A stretch of DNA of 64,000 nt from Chitinophaga sp. GTDB taxonomy: Bacteria; Bacteroidota; Bacteroidia; Chitinophagales; Chitinophagaceae. Under the pieces are notes generated by a model. The model worked only from the letters and a program-made list of their open reading frames with translations. It made no database searches and was not told the origin of the DNA. Below, piece by piece: positions 58,869 through 64,000 of this stretch. A program made the position numbers and the translations under genes. The stretch covers positions 310,001 through 374,000 of the forward strand of contig NZ_JAFAIX010000009.1 of NCBI RefSeq assembly GCF_019236475.1, in the 5' to 3' direction. Position 1 is the first letter of the stretch, and the number at the start of each line of letters is the position of its first letter.

Positions 58869-59522
58869 ATGAGGCGGTATGAAGATACTTACAAACAAAA
58901 AGGACTACGCAGACAATTAGTTGATAGTATCCGTCAGAAGGGAATTACAGATGAGAATGTCCTGGCGGCTATCGGCAATATCCCGAGGCATTTCTTCCTT
59001 GATACGGCTTTTGAAGGTATTGCCTATGAAGACCGTGCCTTTCCTATCGGTGAGGGACAAACGATTTCCCAGCCATACACGGTAGCTTACCAGACCCAAC
59101 TGCTGGAAATCAAGCCTTACGAAAAAGTCCTTGAAATAGGTACAGGAAGTGCCTATCAGGCCTGTGTGCTCGCCGAACTCAAAGCGAATGTGTTTACTAT
59201 TGAACGGCAGAAAAGGCTTTTCGATCATGTAAAGCAATTCCAGTTCAAGTCAAAATATCCCAATCTTCGCTGTTTCTATGGCGATGGCTATGAAGGCCTG
59301 CCTTCTTATGCTCCTTTCGATAAAATCCTTGTTACTGCTGCCGCTCCGGCCATCCCGGAAAAATTACTGCAGCAGTTGAAAGTTGGCGGTAAAATGGTGA
59401 TCCCTGTTGGCGGCCAAGACGTACAACGTATGCTGCGGATTACCAAAATCAACGATACTGATTTCGATCAGGAGCTGTTCGATAACTTCACTTTCGTACC
59501 TATGCTCTCCGGCAAAAGATAA
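58869..59522 (+). CDS. pcm: Protein-L-isoaspartate O-methyltransferase
   Basis: IPRHFFLDTAFEGIAYEDRAFPIGEGQTISQPYTVAYQTQLLEIKPYEKVLEIGTGSAYQACVLA. Confidence 0.94.
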   Translation: MRRYEDTYKQKGLRRQLVDSIRQKGITDENVLAAIGNIPRHFFLDTAFEGIAYEDRAFPIGEGQTISQPYTVAYQTQLLEIKPYEKVLEIGTGSAYQACVLAELKANVFTIERQKRLFDHVKQFQFKSKYPNLRCFYGDGYEGLPSYAPFDKILVTAAAPAIPEKLLQQLKVGGKMVIPVGGQDVQRMLRITKINDTDFDQELFDNFTFVPMLSGKR

Positions 59523-59524
59523 AG

Positions 59525-59555
59525 CCTGCCAACATATTGCAGATGCCGGCAGGCA
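59525..59555. terminator. Hairpin between convergent genes
   Basis: GCCTGCC-...-GGCAGGC followed by agtagtttt. Confidence 0.6.
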
Positions 59556-59561
59556 GTAGTT

Positions 59562-62042
59562 TTATAATCGGCCTTTTTCTGCATTAGGCTTTGGTGCTTC
59601 CTCTTGCGGCTTTTCCTCTTCGTCGTCCTGGCGCTTTTTCTTCTTGAAAAGGTTCGGGTCCATTTTGCCAAAACGGTAACGGACATTTAGGCGGATGAAG
59701 CGGGTAGCACGTTTGCGGTCATAGTCCTGTATGAAAGTAGGCGTCACATAGTGACTATTGTACTGTTGGGTATTCAACAGATCGGAGACATTCACTGCTA
59801 CCACCAGCCTGTTGTTCTTCAGGAATTCCTTTCTTACGCCCAGGTCAATACCGTTCATGGCTTTAAAGGTTCCCTGCGGCTGTATACGTGGTGAACGATA
59901 ATGTCCGCTGAGTTCTATATTGAAACGCTCTGGCAAACGGAACTGCATGTTGCCACTCAATCCATAAGTGAAGTTCTCGTTGTGAATGGTCACACTTTCA
60001 ATCTTATTATACTCCAGGTTCAGATTGGAATTGAATTTCCACCATTTAACGATCTTCCAACTATAAGAGAAATTAGCGCCCATATTCTGACTGGTGGCCA
60101 GGTTCATTGGGCGAGTAGTAGTCACGCCACTGATCGTATCAAGGGTACTGATGCGGTCAATATTATCATTCGTCTGCGCAAAATAAATACCTGTGCTCAG
60201 GTAATTATTCGTTTTTGGATACCAGGCAGAATAGTTCATTTCGAACTTATGCGTTAACGCGGAACGCAGATCTGGGTTACCAGTGCGGATATTCTGCGGA
60301 TCGGAGTTGTTGATGTAAGGCAGCAACTGATCGAAGTTTGGTCGGTCTATCCTGGTAGAATAGTTAAACACCAAGTTCTGATTCTGGTTCTTAGGCAGAT
60401 TATACTTCAGGAATACGCTCGGAAATATGTTAAAGAAAGACCGATTTACACGGGAGCTTTTTGTAAAGGAATAGCCACGGAGATACGATTGCTCTGCCCT
60501 CGCGCCTACTTGGTAACCAAGATTACCCAATGCATTGGCAAAGTTGAAATAACCTGCGTAGATGTCTTCCTCGTAATTATACTTATTGCTGAGCGACATA
60601 CTCTGGATAAAGGCCAGGCTGTCTCTATTATACAACATCGCTATATAATCATTCTCTATACTCCGCATCGTCGCTTTCACACCAGTTTCCAGCTTTCCTT
60701 TTTTACCAATTGGAGAGGTGTAGTCGGATTGCAGGTTCCAGAACTTATTCCCATTGCTACTTGTATTCTGCTGGTTGCCGGTACGATAGGCCGTGTCTAC
60801 ATTATGGTAAAAATAACTACTCAGATACTGGCTGTTGCCAGTACTGCCGTTATCACTATAGCTAACATATGCCGTCAGTTCCTGGTTGGGCTTTTTGTAA
60901 GTCCGTTTGTAACTCAGGCTGGTATTGTTATTATTGTTGTTATAGCGGCTGTTATTAGTCCGGATGCCGCTGGATAAAGGATTGTATTTCTCATCCAGGT
61001 TGTTGAGATTGATGTTTTCGTCCGTACCGCCGAAGCTATAATTCAGGCCCTGAGCGATGGTAATGGTATTGTGATCATCTAAGTAGTAATCGAATCCGAA
61101 GCGACCGCCATTGTTGCCGTTACGGTTATTATTCTCGCTGCGTTGGGTGAAATACCTGGTTTTACTGGTATCGGCAATGAGGTTTTCCCGATTGCTGAAG
61201 CCACTGCCGTTGAGGTCTTCATATCTACCGTTATAATTACCGAAGAAATTGAAGCGTCTCATGCGGAGACTCGCATTGGCGCTTCCATTTACCTGACCTC
61301 TGGAAGCCGCGCCAACATTGAACATCACGTTGTAACCGATGGCCTTATCTTTTTTCAACACGATATTGATAATACCGCCGCCACCTTGTGCTTCAAACTT
61401 GGCAGAAGGGTTATTAATCACTTCCACGCGGTCGATGCTTTCCGCTGGAATCATCTGCAGTGCTGTTTTTGCATCACCGAAGGGCGAGGGTTTGCCGTCT
61501 ACATAAATCGTAACACTCTTACCGCGAAGCGTCACGTTATCATCAATATCTACATCCACGCTAGGGATATTTTTCAGGATATCCGTACCAGTGCCACCTT
61601 CCGCATTGATCATATCGCCGGCATCAAATACCTGCCGGTCTATCTGCATGGAGAAGGAAGGCTTTTCTGCTTTCACTTCCACTGTACTTAATTCCTTGCC
61701 AGAGCGGTGCAGGTGCAAGGTTCCAACGAAGGCGCCCTTGCCTTCCACTACTTTAATGGCCTTCTCCAGTTTATCGTATCCCATGAAAGTGACACGCAAT
61801 ACATAGATGCCAGGATTAATATTAGTGAAACTGAAATTGCCACTGGCATTGGTATACATGCCGGTGACGACGGATGAATCGGAACTGTTGAGTACCACTA
61901 CCGAAGCCATTTCCACGGGTTTGGTAGTAGACAGGTCTACCACTTTCCCGTTCACTTTCGGTGGCGTGTGTGGCTGCGTTTGTGCATGAGCGTTACACAG
62001 CATACATAAAGTAGCAATCAACAGGGACAGTTTTTTTCGCAT
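59562..62042 (-). CDS. TonB-dependent receptor-like outer-membrane beta-barrel protein (OMP_b-brl_3 type)
   Basis: Carboxypeptidase-regulatory-like domain VNGKVVDLSTTKPVEMASVVVL; plug-like TGTDILKNIPSVDVDIDDNVTLRGKSVTIYVDGKPSP; barrel SRRIDRPNF-like motifs. Confidence 0.9.
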   Translation of the reverse strand: MRKKLSLLIATLCMLCNAHAQTQPHTPPKVNGKVVDLSTTKPVEMASVVVLNSSDSSVVTGMYTNASGNFSFTNINPGIYVLRVTFMGYDKLEKAIKVVEGKGAFVGTLHLHRSGKELSTVEVKAEKPSFSMQIDRQVFDAGDMINAEGGTGTDILKNIPSVDVDIDDNVTLRGKSVTIYVDGKPSPFGDAKTALQMIPAESIDRVEVINNPSAKFEAQGGGGIINIVLKKDKAIGYNVMFNVGAASRGQVNGSANASLRMRRFNFFGNYNGRYEDLNGSGFSNRENLIADTSKTRYFTQRSENNNRNGNNGGRFGFDYYLDDHNTITIAQGLNYSFGGTDENINLNNLDEKYNPLSSGIRTNNSRYNNNNNNTSLSYKRTYKKPNQELTAYVSYSDNGSTGNSQYLSSYFYHNVDTAYRTGNQQNTSSNGNKFWNLQSDYTSPIGKKGKLETGVKATMRSIENDYIAMLYNRDSLAFIQSMSLSNKYNYEEDIYAGYFNFANALGNLGYQVGARAEQSYLRGYSFTKSSRVNRSFFNIFPSVFLKYNLPKNQNQNLVFNYSTRIDRPNFDQLLPYINNSDPQNIRTGNPDLRSALTHKFEMNYSAWYPKTNNYLSTGIYFAQTNDNIDRISTLDTISGVTTTRPMNLATSQNMGANFSYSWKIVKWWKFNSNLNLEYNKIESVTIHNENFTYGLSGNMQFRLPERFNIELSGHYRSPRIQPQGTFKAMNGIDLGVRKEFLKNNRLVVAVNVSDLLNTQQYNSHYVTPTFIQDYDRKRATRFIRLNVRYRFGKMDPNLFKKKKRQDDEEEKPQEEAPKPNAEKGRL

Positions 62043-62147
62043 GCAAGGGTACTTATACTAGCTCTTGTAATATTGGTTTGATGGCGTAAAACTAATAGGC
62101 GTATCGTTAAATAGTGTTTGTATGTGATGAGCGGCAATCAAAAAATG

Positions 62148-62186
62148 ATAGCCGGCGTTCCGCTATAGAAGCGGGTTGCCGGCTAT
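62148..62186 (-). terminator. Hairpin between tandem outer-membrane protein genes
   Basis: ATAGCCGGC-gttCCGCtatagaaGCGGgtt-GCCGGCTAT. Confidence 0.7.
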
Positions 62187-62213
62187 TGGTTGCATCCATC
62201 CTCTTTAATGATA

Positions 62214-64000
62214 TTAGTAACCCATATCCATTTGGTTATCGTTGCTATCAGGGCGTTGTTTCTTTTTCTTGAACAGGTTGGAATCGAATTTACCGAAACG
62301 GTAACTGAAGTTCAGCTTGAAGATCCTGGATTCGCGCTTGCGGATGTAATCCTGTGCGAATGCGTAGGTCACTTGGTTCAGCTCATACTGACGCGTGTTG
62401 AAGATATCTGAAACACTGAGCGTAAGGGACGCTGCTTTGTTTTTCAGGAAATCTTTTCTCACCGCTACATCCACCGTGCTAAAGCCTTTGATGGTACCCT
62501 GTGCAGAAGAAGGGATCATCATCATACCACCGCCTCCGCCGCCACGGCCGCCGCCTCCACCTCCACCACCATTGCCGCTGTTAGGCAGTGCCACAGTTGG
62601 CGCTTGGTAGGTCGCATTCACCTGGAAAGTGAAATTGGCAGGCAGTTTCGTTTCGGAATTAATTTTGCCCAACCAACTGAAACCACTGTTGTTAAAGGTA
62701 TGTTGACCGTCGTTTACCTGTAGATCTGTCTGATACAGGTTGACGTTGGTAGTAACATCCCAGCCGCGAATAATCTGATTTTTCATGGTCAGCTCTGCGC
62801 CATAGGAATTGCTTCTGTTGGCGTTGGTATACTGCGTCAGCAGGGTATCCTTGCCGATAGGCGTGCTGATAGTAGTAATCAAGTTATTGGTATTGCGGAA
62901 GTAAATGCTTCCTAAGAAATTGCTGTTCTTCCAGTTCTTCACGTAGGAAAACTCCAGGCTGTTGGTGTATTCCGGCTTCAGGTTTGGATTACCTTCCCGT
63001 TGGTTTTGCGGATCGCTATAATCGCGGTAAGGTATCAATTGGAAGAAGTTCGGACGATTTACTCTCCTGGAATAATTCAATTGCAGTTCCTGGTCTTTCT
63101 TTAATTTCTGAGAAAGGAACACACTTGGGAAGAAGCCAGGAGTTGCTTTGGTTGGCTTATAAATAACACCCTGGTTTTCTCCGCTGTAGATATATTGTTC
63201 TACGCGTAAACCAGCCTGGTAGCCGAAATTGCCGATGGTATTGGCAAAATTGGCATATCCTGCATAGATTCTTTCTTTATAACTGTAGTCAGTAGAGAGA
63301 GAATCAATATGTGGGAAGGAACCGGTAAGGGTATCCTGATTAAACACATCGTATCTGCTGCTATAATCTCTCATCGTGGCTTTCACGCCCAGTTCCAGCT
63401 TACCGTTCTTACCAATTGGATTGGTGTAATCGGATTGCATGGTGATGAAAGTGGTTCGACCGTCTGTGGTATTATTTTGTCTTACAGATTGTCCGAGTGG
63501 ATTGGAAGCGGGATCCAGCGCCTGGGTGATATAATCGCCATTGCGACTATTATTACTTCTGTTGAAGTTCAGGTCTGCGGTTAATTCCTGGTTTTGTTTG
63601 GCAAACGTGTGACGATAGTTGAGGGCAGACGTATAGTTACGGAAGCTCATTTTGCTATCGTTTTGGCGATCGTTTTTGCTCGTCACCTGTTTGTGTACAT
63701 CAGAGAAAGTACTGAGGAGATCTTCATGGGTTTTGAAATCGCCGCCACCAACGCTTTGAGTGAAGGAGATGGTATTCCTGTTGTCCATGTAGTAATCAAG
63801 GCCCGCACGACCAAACTGGAACAGTGGTTTGCTTAAGCTGTTGCTATGTTGGTTTAGGTAGTTGGTATCGCCTTTGGAGCCGCCGAAGTTGGTGCGGTAG
63901 GTATTTCCTTCGCCCCATGTTTGGTTGGCGTTCACGTTGTAGTTGGCGAACACATTGATTTTACCTTGGCGTACCGCGATGTTGCTACCGCCATTGTATT
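62214..64000 (-). CDS. Second TonB-dependent receptor-like beta-barrel protein; 5' end lies beyond the window
   Basis: Homologous to the neighbour (NYSRRVNRPNFFQLIPYRDYSDPQNQREGNPNLKPEY...RKRESRIFKLNFSYRFGKFDSNLFKKKKQ); the frame stays open upstream of the ORF-track start (…YNGGSNIAVRQGKINVFANYNV). Confidence 0.88.
   Translation of the reverse strand, partial: YNGGSNIAVRQGKINVFANYNVNANQTWGEGNTYRTNFGGSKGDTNYLNQHSNSLSKPLFQFGRAGLDYYMDNRNTISFTQSVGGGDFKTHEDLLSTFSDVHKQVTSKNDRQNDSKMSFRNYTSALNYRHTFAKQNQELTADLNFNRSNNSRNGDYITQALDPASNPLGQSVRQNNTTDGRTTFITMQSDYTNPIGKNGKLELGVKATMRDYSSRYDVFNQDTLTGSFPHIDSLSTDYSYKERIYAGYANFANTIGNFGYQAGLRVEQYIYSGENQGVIYKPTKATPGFFPSVFLSQKLKKDQELQLNYSRRVNRPNFFQLIPYRDYSDPQNQREGNPNLKPEYTNSLEFSYVKNWKNSNFLGSIYFRNTNNLITTISTPIGKDTLLTQYTNANRSNSYGAELTMKNQIIRGWDVTTNVNLYQTDLQVNDGQHTFNNSGFSWLGKINSETKLPANFTFQVNATYQAPTVALPNSGNGGGGGGGGRGGGGGGMMMIPSSAQGTIKGFSTVDVAVRKDFLKNKAASLTLSVSDIFNTRQYELNQVTYAFAQDYIRKRESRIFKLNFSYRFGKFDSNLFKKKKQRPDSNDNQMDMGY

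Noticed and set aside
62395-62610. Poly-proline plus-strand ORF (IIIPPPPPPRPPPPPPPPLP)
   Set aside because: Antisense of the poly-Gly tract in the barrel protein; not a gene.
1-64000. CRISPR array, tRNA/rRNA, integrase/transposase or defence-system signature
   Set aside because: None could be recognised by eye on either strand; absence is not proven without tRNAscan, Infernal or HMM searches.

Overview
A 64 kb window with gene content typical of a Bacteroidota chromosome, probably Chitinophaga-like. The lineage is inferred from the SusC/SusD pair, the gliding/T9SS-type C-terminus, TAnnTTTG-like -7 boxes and weak Shine-Dalgarno signals; no taxonomic search was run. About 50 protein-coding genes are supported. 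I recognised no rRNA, tRNA, CRISPR array, transposase or prophage. Housekeeping genes include ddl, ribBA, tamB-like, miaB, lptE, secG, mltG, a phospho-sugar mutase, pcm, ggt and a DUF2279-like gene. The most interesting parts are: (1) a compact ATP-grasp / GCS2 / glutamine-amidotransferase / double-esterase locus (about 5.1-10.9 kb) that looks like an uncharacterised amide-bond-forming pathway; (2) a divergent Lgt-like membrane protein overlapping an MJ0619/Tes-like radical SAM gene, followed by two tandemly duplicated small membrane proteins (12.4-15.2 kb); (3) a ferredoxin paralogue that has lost most of its first Fe-S cluster; (4) long, nearly perfect 3-nt-loop hairpins at convergent gene ends, three of which share a TGACRTC-NNN-GAYGTCA core, plus an array of three consecutive perfect hairpins; (5) a 79-bp intergenic tandem repeat abutting a perfect palindrome. 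All calls come from reading the sequence and the supplied ORF track. No database search was possible.
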